Part shown: one piece after another, positions 52,646-63,805 of the stretch | Layout: the number at the start of each line of letters is the position of its first letter | Position numbering within the stretch: position 1 is the stretch's first letter | Origin: Bacillus sp. EB01 | Lineage (GTDB): Bacteria > Bacillota > Bacilli > Bacillales > Cytobacillaceae | Assembly: GCF_000613125.1 (NCBI RefSeq) | Contig: NZ_HG964497.1 | Coordinates: 637,935-701,934 of the forward strand | Direction of reading: 5' to 3' | Length of the DNA: 64,000 nucleotides | The notes under the pieces: generated by a model | Told to the model about the DNA's origin: nothing | Seen by the model: the letters and a program-made list of their open reading frames with translations, nothing else | Databases searched by the model: none | Program-made: the position numbers and the translations under genes

Positions 52646-53866
52646 TTACATATTATCCTCGCCAAGTTCAAGAGTCGTTTTCATCTCTTTCCCTTGCCTA
52701 TAATACAATATCTCCATTTTCTCGCCAATCTTCTTTTTATTATATAAGTGCTTCCGTAGGTCGATGACATCTTCAATCTTTTCCCCATCCATTGAGACAA
52801 TAACGTCGAGTTCCTTTAAACCGGCTTTATCTGCTGGAGAGTTTGGTACGACATGTCTAAGAGCAACCCCGTAATTAATTTTTTTCGGAAGGTTTAACTC
52901 CTCTTGCTGGAATGAGACAGGCAAATCAGAGACCGAACGTAAATCTACTCCCATATATGGCCTGCGTACTTCGCCGTATTGTTCAAGATCCTCAATGACT
53001 GGTTTTGCATAATTAATTGGAATGGATAGCCCAATCCCTTCTACAGCGGATTCAGCAATTTTCATTGAGTTAATGCCAATTACCTGTCCAGCAATATTAA
53101 TTAATGCACCGCCGCTATTTCCTGGATTTATTGCAGCATCCGTTTGCAGGACCTCAGCCTGCCAATCCGGAATCCCATCCTGATTGATATCAACCGGAAT
53201 GGCGCGCTCTAGCCCAGATATGATTCCTTGCGTGACGGAGCCCGAGAAAGTGAGGCCTAATGGGTTTCCAATAGCAATGACAGGCTCACCAGGCTTCAAG
53301 TTATCCGAATCACCAAATGAAGCAACCGTTTTAATCTGTTTGGCATCGACTTCCAGAACTGCGAGGTCAGTCCATATATCACTGCCTTTAAGCTTTCCAG
53401 GAATTTTATTCCCATCGGCAAGTGTCACTTCCAACTCATTTGCACCTTCGACAACATGATGGTTTGTCACAATATATGCTTTACTTCCCGATATTTTATA
53501 GATAACACCTGATCCAGTTCCCGCCGATTCTTCCTGCTCCTCACTGAACCAGAATCCACTGGATGTTTGGATATTGCTTATTCCTACAACAGCATCGGCC
53601 GCCTTATCAACTGCCTTTGTTACGTCTGTTTCAACATCAATCGCAATACTTTTACCATTTTCATTGTCCACTTCCTGAGGGTCTTTGTTGGTAGGTTCTA
53701 CTATATAAGGAAGGACACCGGCATTGGATAGAATCGGTATTGTCATGATGACGATCAATGCACCAATGACCGCTCCAATTAGGCTGGTAAAGAAATATCC
53801 TTTTTTACTGCTCTTTTTCTCTGGTTCCCGGTACCGGGATTGATAATCCTGGTCATAATACCCCAT
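52646..53866 (-). CDS. htrA: HtrA/DegP-type serine protease (YyxA)
   Basis: A 406-residue membrane-anchored S1C protease. One N-terminal span (FFTSLIGAVIGALIVIMTIPIL, about 24-45) is followed by the protease domain with catalytic His in VTNHHVVEGA, Asp in WTDLAVLEV and Ser in NPGNSGGALINI. A C-terminal PDZ domain holds NYGVALRHVVPNSPADKAGLKELDVIVSMDG. It degrades or refolds damaged exported proteins. It lies behind the wal operon with a terminator in between, as in Bacillus. Confidence 0.93.
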   Translation of the reverse strand: MGYYDQDYQSRYREPEKKSSKKGYFFTSLIGAVIGALIVIMTIPILSNAGVLPYIVEPTNKDPQEVDNENGKSIAIDVETDVTKAVDKAADAVVGISNIQTSSGFWFSEEQEESAGTGSGVIYKISGSKAYIVTNHHVVEGANELEVTLADGNKIPGKLKGSDIWTDLAVLEVDAKQIKTVASFGDSDNLKPGEPVIAIGNPLGLTFSGSVTQGIISGLERAIPVDINQDGIPDWQAEVLQTDAAINPGNSGGALINIAGQVIGINSMKIAESAVEGIGLSIPINYAKPVIEDLEQYGEVRRPYMGVDLRSVSDLPVSFQQEELNLPKKINYGVALRHVVPNSPADKAGLKELDVIVSMDGEKIEDVIDLRKHLYNKKKIGEKMEILYYRQGKEMKTTLELGEDNM

Positions 53867-54003
53867 ACTCCAACTCCTCCTCTAATGCAGCAACCACGTT
53901 TTGGGCTCATACCATTATTATACTCGCTAGCCTTCTGTTTTCTAACTAAAAGCAACCTGGACAATTGCCTTTTTCCAAATTTATCATTTATTGTTCCTGC
54001 TAA

Positions 54004-54047
54004 AAAAGGGCAAACCCTTATTCAAAAGAATTAAGGTTTGCCCTTTT
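54004..54047 (-). terminator. Terminator of wal operon
   Basis: AAAAGGGCAAACC and GGTTTGCCCTTTT pair; on the minus strand the stem is followed by TT after the paired T, giving TTTTTT. It separates walJ from htrA. Confidence 0.85.
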
Positions 54048-54055
54048 AAAACATA

Positions 54056-54850
54056 TTAAACAGCTGTTAGTGCTGTCGGTATTCGTGGGTCTGTATCGTA
54101 GAGGTCAAATTGCTCCCCTATGAGGATTCCCCTGGTTTCTAGTGTCTGGGCGACAGCCATCCTCGCAAGATCCTTAATATTGTTATCAAGGCTAAGGTGT
54201 GCGAGATAAATCCGTTTTGTGTTATCCCCAGCAACTTCACTCATGGCAATCGCCGCATCCTCATTGGAAACATGGCCAACATCACTTAATATCCTTCTCT
54301 TTACGTTCCATGGATATCTTCCCATTCGCAGCATTTGAACATCATGATTGCTTTCAAAGACATACGCATCTGCATTCGAAATCGTGCCCTTCATTCTGTC
54401 ACTTACATATCCTGTATCTGTAATCAGGACTAGTTTTTTTCCTTCTGAATGAAACACGTAAAACATCGGTTCAGCAGCATCGTGGGAGACGCCGAAAGAT
54501 TCAATATCAAGCCCGCCAAAACTCTTGACTGTTTCCATACCAAAAACAAACTTTTGCTCCGTTGGCACCTCGCCAATAAGACCATCCATCGCCTTCCATG
54601 TTTTTTCATTTGCATAGATTGGCAGCTTATACTTTCTCGCAGCTACTCCGAGTCCTTTAATATGGTCACTATGCTCGTGTGTAACAAGAATACCTGACAA
54701 ATCGCCCATGTTACGGCCAATTTTTTGAAAAAGCCCTTCCATTTGCTTTCCGCTCAAGCCTGCGTCGACAAGGAATGAATGGTCGCCTGATTCCACAAAT
54801 ATCGCATTGCCAGTACTTCCACTTGCAAGGACACTAAACTGCAATGTCAT
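54056..54850 (-). CDS. walJ: Metallo-hydrolase WalJ (YycJ)
   Basis: A 264-residue metallo-beta-lactamase-fold protein. The metal motif [11 protein letters not shown] is near residue 60, [28 protein letters not shown] starts the fold, and [14 protein letters not shown] and [10 protein letters not shown] supply further ligands. WalJ is thought to act as a nuclease in DNA-related repair and is always linked to walRK. It is the fifth gene, 6 bp after walI. Confidence 0.93.
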   Translation of the reverse strand: MTLQFSVLASGSTGNAIFVESGDHSFLVDAGLSGKQMEGLFQKIGRNMGDLSGILVTHEHSDHIKGLGVAARKYKLPIYANEKTWKAMDGLIGEVPTEQKFVFGMETVKSFGGLDIESFGVSHDAAEPMFYVFHSEGKKLVLITDTGYVSDRMKGTISNADAYVFESNHDVQMLRMGRYPWNVKRRILSDVGHVSNEDAAIAMSEVAGDNTKRIYLAHLSLDNNIKDLARMAVAQTLETRGILIGEQFDLYDTDPRIPTALTAV

Positions 54851-54856
54851 TCGACT

Positions 54857-55657
54857 TCACTCCGTTACTTCATTTTCGCCAATGTCAAATTCAATTACTT
54901 GCCCTTCAAAGGCATTCACATACAAGCTTTCCTTATTATTAACCTCAAATCTCCATGTCGGTGCAAACACCTGTGAAGACGCAAGCGGTACAATTGTGGA
55001 ATAGCCTAACTCAGCGCTTGTGATTTTTGATTTTGGTTCAAGCATTCCGCGCTGATGAAGTATTTCAATTGCCTTTAATGGCTTAAAGACTTCCTCTTTT
55101 GAATCATCGTATTTCTTTATATCTTCCAAAAGTGTTTGCTCATAGGAAACAATTTGGTTTTTATCATTTAAATGAAATACGAGAATTCCATTGATATTCT
55201 GGTAAAAAAATTTATTCTCATAGGTTTGGAAATACGTAATTGTCTTTTCCTGCTCGTCTTTCTCCCAAAACTGATACTCACTGCCATAAAGAACATTCTC
55301 AGCTATAAAACCAGCCAATGAAACAGGCTCAAAATCCGTATCAATCTGGTATGGTTTATCCAGATTTGATAACAGCACCGTTTTTTGGTTAACTTCCACA
55401 GTCTGATTCTTGAGGCTCTTTGTCTCTTTTTCCGTGAAATTCTTTGGACGTGCACTTACATATTGATCCTTAATAGAAGCCTTTGGCAAATCAAATGTAA
55501 TTTCAATTTCATCCGCTTTCAATTGGTCCTCTATAGTTGCCTCGATTCTTACCTCATACTGGCTAGTATCTCGTTTAATTAAAAACTGAGACAAGAGATA
55601 TACATCAAGTATGAGGAAAGTAATGATAAAAATAGTTTTAATTCTACTCCAATCCAC
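54857..55657 (-). CDS. walI: WalK regulatory membrane protein WalI (YycI)
   Basis: A 266-residue YycI-family protein. One N-terminal span (TIFIITFLILDVYLLSQFLI, residues 7-27) and a mostly extracytoplasmic beta-rich region. WalI and WalH form a complex with WalK in the membrane and dampen its activity in B. subtilis. Its start overlaps the walH end by 14 bp. Confidence 0.92.
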   Translation of the reverse strand: MDWSRIKTIFIITFLILDVYLLSQFLIKRDTSQYEVRIEATIEDQLKADEIEITFDLPKASIKDQYVSARPKNFTEKETKSLKNQTVEVNQKTVLLSNLDKPYQIDTDFEPVSLAGFIAENVLYGSEYQFWEKDEQEKTITYFQTYENKFFYQNINGILVFHLNDKNQIVSYEQTLLEDIKKYDDSKEEVFKPLKAIEILHQRGMLEPKSKITSAELGYSTIVPLASSQVFAPTWRFEVNNKESLYVNAFEGQVIEFDIGENEVTE

Positions 55658-56951
55658 GCTTGATACCCCCTAACTCATCCGTGGAAATTTCCTCCCATGA
55701 ATTATTGTAAAGGTAGAACCAAGCTGGCTCTAGAATAATAAGTCTTTGTGATTGGGGGTCCCTTTCCATCCTGTAGCCAAGAACAAGATTCTCAAGCATT
55801 TCTGGCTTGAAATTTTCCTTGCTTTCCAGGTATTCAATGACATCCCTGCCCGAGGGCCTAACCACTTTCGTAAACTCCAATGGAAGCTCCATTGAAAAAG
55901 TTGGCCTCTTAAATCTTGTTATTTCATTTCTGCCCCAAGCCTGGAATATTTCTGAAAGGCCGTTACTATTAAAGACAGGGTAGCCGTCCATACTATACAT
56001 TCTAAAGGTGACTTCCTGGCTGTTTCCATCCATGCTGGCGAATCGGTAAGGGTCTGTCCAGCCGCTATGCTGATTGATAAAATCAATGCTTCTTTTTAAT
56101 AAAGTGGCAGCCCCGGAAATATATCCATTGTCTTCGGATGGATTTACAAAAACAAGGTAGTTGTCATTCGTATAGATATTCATTTTACTGGAGTCATCTG
56201 TAAATTCTTCCCCATTCCCCACAAAACTCTTCAGGACAAGATTTGGATCTTCAAACAGTGCCTTTTTAAAACTTTCGGAGTTAAGGTTCATCGGCAAATA
56301 TTTATATTGCATCATTTCAGTTTCATGTTCAGGTAAAAATATTCTTCGCTTCGCTCCGGCATTATAGGCAAAATACGATGAGTATTGATCAGCATTTTTA
56401 ACATATTCCTCGTTAAATTGCTTCAAAAAAGAAGTGGAAATATAACTGACATAAATTTGCTGATTTGTTACGTTGGCAAAGTAGACTCTGCCACGATCCC
56501 TTTTCAGACTTGTCATATCAATTACAATTCTGTCAAATTGAAAAGACGGAATTCTTTTTTCTTCAAATTCAAGGACATTTCTAAAGAGCTCTATAGGAAC
56601 TTCATGTGGAAATACCAGTTCAACCTTACCGGGTCCATGAACAGCCTGTTTAAAGTCGCCAGACTGCTCTGTAAAATTCTCCACATCAAAAAATACCCAG
56701 TCTGCCAATTCCTTCATCACTTTATCTACTTCGGTTGTTCCAAAATGTTGATCCTTTTCGTGATATAGGATTCGGTCAGGCTTGATTATACTCGATATTT
56801 CCTTTTTATCGCCCATCTCAACTTCTTCTACCAATTTTCCGCTCACGAGTGGGTCTAATTGGGGTTGATACGTCCAAAGGACCCAGGTTAATACAAAGCT
56901 TAGCAAGACTAGTACCGTAAGTAAAATAGATTTTATTGTTTCAAACTTCAT
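55644..56951 (-). CDS. walH: WalK regulatory membrane protein WalH (YycH)
   Basis: A 435-residue YycH-family protein. One N-terminal span (SILLTVLVLLSFVLTWVLW, about residues 8-26) and a large external domain of two parts (for example DRILYHEKDQHFGTTEVDKVMKELADWVFFDVEN). It acts with WalI to modulate WalK. The ATG overlaps the walK stop (ATGA). Confidence 0.93.
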   Translation of the reverse strand: MKFETIKSILLTVLVLLSFVLTWVLWTYQPQLDPLVSGKLVEEVEMGDKKEISSIIKPDRILYHEKDQHFGTTEVDKVMKELADWVFFDVENFTEQSGDFKQAVHGPGKVELVFPHEVPIELFRNVLEFEEKRIPSFQFDRIVIDMTSLKRDRGRVYFANVTNQQIYVSYISTSFLKQFNEEYVKNADQYSSYFAYNAGAKRRIFLPEHETEMMQYKYLPMNLNSESFKKALFEDPNLVLKSFVGNGEEFTDDSSKMNIYTNDNYLVFVNPSEDNGYISGAATLLKRSIDFINQHSGWTDPYRFASMDGNSQEVTFRMYSMDGYPVFNSNGLSEIFQAWGRNEITRFKRPTFSMELPLEFTKVVRPSGRDVIEYLESKENFKPEMLENLVLGYRMERDPQSQRLIILEPAWFYLYNNSWEEISTDELGGIKRGLE

Positions 56952-58771
56952 GACCAGTCAACCTCTTCAGAGGGCTCATAAGGAAGCGTAAAAATAATTT
57001 GCGTGCCTTTTCCTTCCTCACTTGATGCCCAAATTGTTCCACCGTGCGCCATGATCATTTCCTTGGCGATAGCCAGCCCAAGTCCGGTGCCTCCCAACTT
57101 CCTAGTCCTCGCCTTATCTACACGATAAAAACGATCAAATACTTTTCCTATATTATCTTTAGGAATTCCGATTCCTTCGTCTTTGATACTTACCGTAATT
57201 TTCCCCTCTTCCTCTACCACAGTAAAGGTTACTTCTCCACCTTCAGGAGAATATTTCAGTGCATTTGAAATGATATTATCAAGAACTTGCGTAAGCTTGT
57301 CCACATCAATCTCTACAAAAAGAGATTTCCTAGGGAGGATTCTAGTAAATTGAACATTTTCTTCCTTTGTCATTTCAAATCTGTCAATAATCCTGTTAAA
57401 GAATTTAGTGAAATCAACCCATTCTTTTGAAAGCCGGTAGTCCCTGCTGTCCATTTTTGAAAGCTGGAGAAGGTCATTAACAAGCCGGATCATTCGCTCA
57501 GTTTCAGTTTGAGCAACATTCATAAACTGTGGACCAACTTCAGGATCGTTCATGACTCCGTCGGCAAGTGCTTCAAGATAACTCCTCATCGTTGTTAGCG
57601 GAGTCCTGAGTTCATGGGACACATTGGCCACAAACTCCCTGCGTTCAGCATCAATTTTTTCCTGTTCAGTAATATCATGCAACACTGTTATTAAGCCATT
57701 TACAAAGCCAGTTTCTTTTTGGATAACTGACAGGTTGGCTCTCAGGATGTAAGGATTGTGTTTCGTGCTGTAATCGAGAATAATAGAGTCGTTTATTTCA
57801 AGCAATTCTTCAAACGTATACATATCATCCAGATCCAAAAGCGAAACAATAGGCTCAGATAAAACTGTTTCACGTGAAACACCAAGCATTTTCGCTGCAG
57901 GCTCATTAATTACGATTACTCTGCCTCGCCGGTCAGTTGCGATAACACCATCTGTCATATACGAAAGGACCGAAGACAGTTTTCTTCTTTCCCCCTCCGT
58001 AGTTGCCTGGGCTTCCTGGAGCTTTTTAGTTAAGTTATTGAAGGTCATCGCAAGCGTACCTATTTCATCATAGCCGTATACTTTAACTTTCCTTGAAAAA
58101 TTTCCCTTTGCCATAGCAAGAGCCTGTTTCTTCATGTCAGTAATCGGCCGAGTAATGGTTTGGGCAAGCAATGTGCCAAGGACGGCAGTAATACCGAGTG
58201 CAATCGCAGTACCTGTAGCCAGGATATTATTGATCATACTCATTTGCTCAAAAACGGATTCAATATTTGCCTCTATATGAATCGCCGCGATTGTCTTTCC
58301 ATCTGATTTAACAGGATATGCCAAAACCCAAATCCTGTGGCCATTACTATCAATGAGAATTTCACTTTGTTCTTCTTCAAGTAACAGCGCGCGTTTAATT
58401 CTTAATTCTGTTGTCCGCTGTCCAACAACATTTTGGTCATTTGACTCAGATGTACCAATAATTTTAAGGGAAGCATCAATTAGCATCGCCTCAGTAATAT
58501 CGTCTGCCGCAACAAAGTCACGAAGTATTTTCTTTACGTCTTCCTCCAGAGTAGGATCTTCTGGCAAACGCTCCTTTTCCATTTGCTCGACAAGATTGTA
58601 GCCAAGCATATTCACCTGGCCTTTGAGCGAGGTTTGGAAGTTGGTAGTCAGTGTTTCCTCCAACTGTCTTACGAAATATACGCCGATAATTTGGCCTGCT
58701 ACTAAAATAAGCAATATATACATTAAAACTAGTTTTAATGTTATTGATTTAAAAAAACCGACTCTTCTCAT
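56948..58771 (-). CDS. walK: Cell-wall sensor histidine kinase WalK (YycG)
   Basis: A 607-residue kinase. Membrane spans lie at about residues 12-34 and 182-204 with an extracytoplasmic PAS-like domain between. HAMP (205-257), a cytosolic PAS (about 262-370), HisKA with His386 in NVSHELRTPL and HATPase (NIISNALKYSPEGG, DEGIGIP, GTGLGLAIAKE) follow. It phosphorylates WalR in response to cell-wall lytic activity and is essential. It is 8 bp after walR. Confidence 0.97.
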   Translation of the reverse strand: MRRVGFFKSITLKLVLMYILLILVAGQIIGVYFVRQLEETLTTNFQTSLKGQVNMLGYNLVEQMEKERLPEDPTLEEDVKKILRDFVAADDITEAMLIDASLKIIGTSESNDQNVVGQRTTELRIKRALLLEEEQSEILIDSNGHRIWVLAYPVKSDGKTIAAIHIEANIESVFEQMSMINNILATGTAIALGITAVLGTLLAQTITRPITDMKKQALAMAKGNFSRKVKVYGYDEIGTLAMTFNNLTKKLQEAQATTEGERRKLSSVLSYMTDGVIATDRRGRVIVINEPAAKMLGVSRETVLSEPIVSLLDLDDMYTFEELLEINDSIILDYSTKHNPYILRANLSVIQKETGFVNGLITVLHDITEQEKIDAERREFVANVSHELRTPLTTMRSYLEALADGVMNDPEVGPQFMNVAQTETERMIRLVNDLLQLSKMDSRDYRLSKEWVDFTKFFNRIIDRFEMTKEENVQFTRILPRKSLFVEIDVDKLTQVLDNIISNALKYSPEGGEVTFTVVEEEGKITVSIKDEGIGIPKDNIGKVFDRFYRVDKARTRKLGGTGLGLAIAKEMIMAHGGTIWASSEEGKGTQIIFTLPYEPSEEVDWS

Positions 58772-58779
58772 GAAGATGT

Positions 58780-59487
58780 TTACTCCTGATCTGGATTTCG
58801 CAAGTAATAGCCTACTCCTCTTCTCGTCACAATCCAGGCAGGGTGGCTAGGGTTATCCTCGATCTTCTCCCTAAGCCTCCTTACAGTCACATCCACTGTT
58901 CGGACATCACCATAATAATCATATCCCCAAACAGTTTGCAGAAGATGTTCCCTAGTCATGACTTGTCCAATATGCTTGGCAAGATAATGGAGAAGTTCAA
59001 ACTCACGGTGTGTCAATTCGATAGTTTCCCCCCGTTTAGAAACGACATACGCATCAGGGTGAATAGTTAAAGATCCAATTTCGATTTCGTTTGTAGCTCC
59101 TTCAGCTGCCTGTCCTATAGGAAGTTGGTGGCGCCTCAAATTCGCCTTAACTCTGGCAATTAATTCTCGAGTACTGAACGGCTTTGTGACGTAATCATCC
59201 GCTCCAAGTTCAAGTCCGAGGACTTTATCAATTTCCGAATCTTTTGCTGTTAGCATAATAATTGGCATTTCGTGTTTTTTCCTGACTTCCCTGCAAACCT
59301 CCATCCCATCACGAAGTGGAAGCATAATGTCAAGAAGGATTAGGTCAGGCTGGAATTCTTCCACCATTTCGATGGCTTCGTTTCCATCATACGCACAATA
59401 AACGGTATAGCCCTCTTTTTTTAAATTAAATTGAAGTATATCAGCAATTGGTTTTTCGTCATCTACAACCAAAATTTTCTTATCCAT
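58780..59487 (-). CDS. walR: Essential response regulator WalR (YycF)
   Basis: A 235-residue OmpR-type regulator. The receiver has phospho-acceptor Asp53 in [13 protein letters not shown], and the winged helix ends with [36 protein letters not shown]. WalR controls autolysins such as lytE and cwlO through TGTWAH-N5-TGTWAH boxes. It starts the wal operon. The upstream gap to the M23 hydrolase is 172 bp and holds that gene's terminator. Confidence 0.97.
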   Translation of the reverse strand: MDKKILVVDDEKPIADILQFNLKKEGYTVYCAYDGNEAIEMVEEFQPDLILLDIMLPLRDGMEVCREVRKKHEMPIIMLTAKDSEIDKVLGLELGADDYVTKPFSTRELIARVKANLRRHQLPIGQAAEGATNEIEIGSLTIHPDAYVVSKRGETIELTHREFELLHYLAKHIGQVMTREHLLQTVWGYDYYGDVRTVDVTVRRLREKIEDNPSHPAWIVTRRGVGYYLRNPDQE

Positions 59488-59620
59488 CCCAAAACTCCTC
59501 TCTTACCTGTATCTCTATCTCCAATACACACGTATACTACTTTACTTTACCATTTTGCACTCTATAAATCACCTATTAGAAGGAATTGGCGACAAGGGGA
59601 TTATCAGGGTGCTATTCCAA

Positions 59621-59649
59621 AAAGCCCCCGACTTGTGCCGGGGGCTTTC
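59621..59649 (-). terminator. Terminator of M23 peptidase gene
   Basis: AAAGCCCCCGG/C-CGGGGGCTTT stem of about ten pairs; TTTTT follows on the minus strand. Confidence 0.9.
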
Positions 59650-59659
59650 CAAACTTTAA

Positions 59660-61111
59660 TCATTTCAAATAATTCATTGGATTTTGCAAGCTGCCATTCT
59701 TATAAACTTCAAAATGCAGATGGATACCTGTGGAGTCACCTGTAGAACCCATATTTCCAATTTTCGCGCCTCTTGCTACAGTCTGCCCAACGTTTACATC
59801 AATTGATGAAAGATGAGCATAGACAGTACGGAATCCATTGTTATGATCAATTACGATCTTATTGCCATATGCCCCATCCCAGCCCGCTTGAACAACAGTA
59901 CCATTGTCCGCGGCCTTTATTGTGTAGTTAGAAGGACGGGCAATATCAATACCCTTATGCATCTTTCCCCATCGATAGCCTACCTGGCTTGATACATACC
60001 CCCCTGAAGCTGGCCATACAAATGAACCTTCCCCGCGGGATGGGACAACCTTCGTTCCCCTTACAATAATGTGTTCGGCAGGTTTAGTTGTTATGGTTTC
60101 TTTTGCTACAGTTTTCTTTGTCACTTTTCCATTTTGTTCAGAAACGGTGTATAGGACACTCCGCGTGCCATTTTTCCCTTTTTGTTTTACCTTCTTTTCA
60201 CCCTTGAACATCGATGCATCATTAACAATTTTAGTTTTAAAAGAAATAGTTTCTTTTTTAAATACTTCTTTTTCAACAACAACTTCAAGATATGGTTTTG
60301 GAACTGTAATAGAAAGTTTCTGGCCGGCTTTAATCAGTGACGTTTCTTTCATTCCTGGGTTAAGAGCCATTAATTGAGCAGTGGTGAGGTTTGCTCCTTC
60401 TGCTATTGACCCAAGTACATCCCCATCTCTAACTGTATATTTTTTTTCTTCCAGTGTTCCCTTCTGCAAAAACTTCAACGCTTGTTTAGGGCTTAGAATG
60501 TTCTTGGGCACAGTCGTCGTCTCTTCGATGGTTACATTCTCAGTAAGGCGAATATCAACAATTCGAGTCTGATTTTCTTTTAATGCGGGAAGAGCAATTG
60601 AAGGTTTGCTTTTCCTATCTTCAAGTTCCTTTAATTGTTTAGGTGTCACATACTGGAGTTTCAATTGTTTTATGACCTCTTCGGCCTCTAGCTTGCTTTT
60701 GAGATGAACAACAGGATTTCCATTGATTACGATGGCAGCGGACTCTACCTCTACCTCAAGCTCTTCGGAAAGCTTTTTGGCCGCCTGCTGGTTATTTGCA
60801 GTAGATCTAAAAACTTGTTCTGGAATATAAGTAATCTCCGAGCTAATTGTATAGGTAAGGTTTTTATTAGCCTGTTCCATTTGCTTAATTTCTTTATCCA
60901 CGATGTCTTCAACTATTTCTTTATCTGTAACTGTTCCAATATATGTATCATCCAAATATACATAGTATACTGTCGTTAGTTCGGACTTTGCTTCAACAAC
61001 TTGATTTGTAGAAAAAGCAAATGCTGATGCGGCTAGTAAAGCGATAAGTATTTTAGGCAATTTCATTTTTTTGCTTGTAAGCGTAAAGCGTTTTTTAGAC
61101 ATAACGGCCAT
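59660..61111 (-). CDS. Secreted LysM/G5/M23 peptidoglycan endopeptidase
   Basis: A 483-residue exported protein. A signal peptide ends at about residue 40 (LPKILIALLAASAFAFSTNQVVEA). A coiled, YocH/YabE-like domain runs to about 210. LysM is near 225-275 (KYTVRDGDVLGSIAEGANLTTAQLMALNPGM), a G5 domain near 285-360 and the M23 domain near 370-483 with HKGIDIA and HLHFEV zinc/catalytic motifs. It should cut peptide cross-links in the wall. I chose the ATG at 61111 after GGGAGG. Location next to walR plus a WalR box suggests it belongs to that regulon. Confidence 0.92.
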   Translation of the reverse strand: MAVMSKKRFTLTSKKMKLPKILIALLAASAFAFSTNQVVEAKSELTTVYYVYLDDTYIGTVTDKEIVEDIVDKEIKQMEQANKNLTYTISSEITYIPEQVFRSTANNQQAAKKLSEELEVEVESAAIVINGNPVVHLKSKLEAEEVIKQLKLQYVTPKQLKELEDRKSKPSIALPALKENQTRIVDIRLTENVTIEETTTVPKNILSPKQALKFLQKGTLEEKKYTVRDGDVLGSIAEGANLTTAQLMALNPGMKETSLIKAGQKLSITVPKPYLEVVVEKEVFKKETISFKTKIVNDASMFKGEKKVKQKGKNGTRSVLYTVSEQNGKVTKKTVAKETITTKPAEHIIVRGTKVVPSRGEGSFVWPASGGYVSSQVGYRWGKMHKGIDIARPSNYTIKAADNGTVVQAGWDGAYGNKIVIDHNNGFRTVYAHLSSIDVNVGQTVARGAKIGNMGSTGDSTGIHLHFEVYKNGSLQNPMNYLK

Positions 61112-61238
61112 TCCCTTTTCCTCCCTAAACGACGAGAACACAACTATGATTCTAATTATCTTCATTGGGAAATTTTTGTTTTTTCACACTTCTATACTTT
61201 ACCATAAAAATATTTTTAAAGAATAAAAGTAAAAATAA

Positions 61239-61255
61239 TGTAATATAATTGTATA
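61239..61255 (+). promoter_or_regulatory. WalR box candidate
   Basis: TGTAATATAATTGTATA fits TGTWAH-N5-TGTWAH at 11 of 12 defined bases. It lies about 130 bp before the M23 peptidase start, on the opposite strand. The remaining bases of this 420-bp gap are AT-rich with no gene. Confidence 0.5.
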
Positions 61256-61482
61256 ATAGCTTACATTTTCAGGGAATTAGGTGAGGGATTTTAGCTGATT
61301 TTATGGGTGATTAAAAGCTTCAGGATAAAAATCATAGGCATAAAAGCCTATTATATCGCGTTTTTTGGAAGTTTCGACTATTTTCATAGTTAAAAAGACT
61401 TTTCGACATTATTTAGAAACAATGTTGGGAAATAAGTGGTTCTATATTACAAATTCATTACAATTGTGAAAAATTCCATAAA

Positions 61483-61515
61483 AATAAAGGGAGCAGAAAT
61501 TCTGCTCCCTTTATT
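61483..61515 (-). terminator. Terminator of tRNA cluster
   Basis: A 15-bp perfect stem containing AAAGGGAGCAGA/TCTGCTCCCTTT with a 3-base loop, 18 bp after tRNA-Phe. The tail on the minus strand is TTTATGG after the stem. Confidence 0.75.
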
Positions 61516-61532
61516 CCGTGTTTCACATTATA

Positions 61533-61605
61533 TGGCGCGGGACGGAATCGAACCGCCGACACAAGGATTTTCAGTCCTTTGCTCTACCGACTGAGCTACC
61601 GAGCC
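61533..61605 (-). tRNA. tRNA-Phe (GAA), acceptor mismatch
   Basis: A 73-nt cloverleaf with anticodon GAA in GGACTGAAAATCC and the TTCGATT T-loop. The acceptor 5' strand is GGCTCGG but the 3' strand is CCGCGCC, so T4 faces C69 and does not pair. CCA is not encoded. The 5' end is copied in a fragment 146 bp away. It is the last gene of a Lys-Glu-Asp-Phe cluster as in B. subtilis trnY. Confidence 0.9.
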
Positions 61606-61725
61606 TAAGTAATTATGTTACCTAATCCTTTTTAACTGCTTGTCCTTCGTCCCAATCTGAGGAAGATAGTTCAAGTAGCAGCTCGATTGGTACGCTGATG
61701 ATTATTCAGCGAAGCTTACTCAACG

Positions 61726-61753
61726 TGCTCTACCGACTGAGCTACCGAGCCTA
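61726..61753 (-). pseudogene. Truncated copy of tRNA-Phe 5' end
   Basis: 28 bp identical to 61580-61607, i.e. the acceptor 5' strand, the D arm and one flanking base pair. The sequence then diverges into unrelated DNA. No anticodon or T arm follows. Confidence 0.85.
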
Positions 61754-61796
61754 TTTAAAACCACCAAAACATATTATGTATACCATTTCGAAAAAA

Positions 61797-61873
61797 TGGC
61801 GGTCTGGACGGGACTCGAACCCGCGACCTCCTGCGTGACAGGCAGGCATTCTAACCAACTGAACTACCAGACC
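61797..61873 (-). tRNA. tRNA-Asp (GTC)
   Basis: A 77-nt gene with CCA encoded. Acceptor GGTCTGG/CCAGACC pairs fully, the anticodon loop reads CTGTCAC and the T-loop TTCGAGT. Confidence 0.96.
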
Positions 61874-61881
61874 ACAAAACA

Positions 61882-61953
61882 TGACCCCTACGGGATTCGA
61901 ACCCGTGTTACCGCCGTGAAAGGGCGGTGTCTTAACCGCTTGACCAAGGGGCC
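61882..61953 (-). tRNA. tRNA-Glu (TTC)
   Basis: A 72-nt gene without encoded CCA. Acceptor GGCCCCT/AGGGGTC has one G-T pair; the anticodon loop is CTTTCAC and the T-loop TTCGAAT. Confidence 0.96.
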
Positions 61954-61966
61954 AATCATCAGAAAA

Positions 61967-62042
61967 TGGTGAGCCATGAAGGACTCGAACCTTCGACCCT
62001 CTGATTAAAAGTCAGATGCTCTACCAACTGAGCTAATGGCTC
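61967..62042 (-). tRNA. tRNA-Lys (TTT)
   Basis: A 76-nt gene with CCA encoded. Acceptor GAGCCAT/ATGGCTC is perfect, the anticodon loop is CTTTTAA and the T-loop TTCGAGT. It is first in the tRNA cluster. Confidence 0.96.
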
Positions 62043-62212
62043 TCATTACTATTCTTCCAACTGAACAACAATTTGCCAGTTGCGACGTTTTTTATAATAG
62101 CATAAGCACTAAATATGTTGCAAGTAGTTTTTACTATATTTTATTCTGAATATCATTAATCCATTAAACCTTCTTTCATTTCCCTTTTCTCCCTTACTTA
62201 AACATTAAACGT

Positions 62213-62245
62213 GTGGCACCATTCCCTTATTGGGAAAGGTGCCAC
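62213..62245. terminator. Hairpin after purA
   Basis: GTGGCACC-A-TTCCC pairs with GGGAA-A-GGTGCCAC, a 13-bp stem with one mismatch and a 5-base loop, 8 bp after the purA stop. No T-run follows on the minus strand, so termination strength is uncertain. Confidence 0.55.
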
Positions 62246-62253
62246 CAATTAGC

Positions 62254-63663
<1,410 letters not shown>

Positions 63664-63805
63664 TTAGTTCGTAAAATAGTAAAATATACTTATAGATTCT
63701 TAATAGAATCTAACTATATAAATTAAAATGCTCAACCATTAATGGAATACAAGGTGACTTGCAGCTAAATGCTGGGCACCGATGATTATAAGCCTTTTTG
63801 GTATA

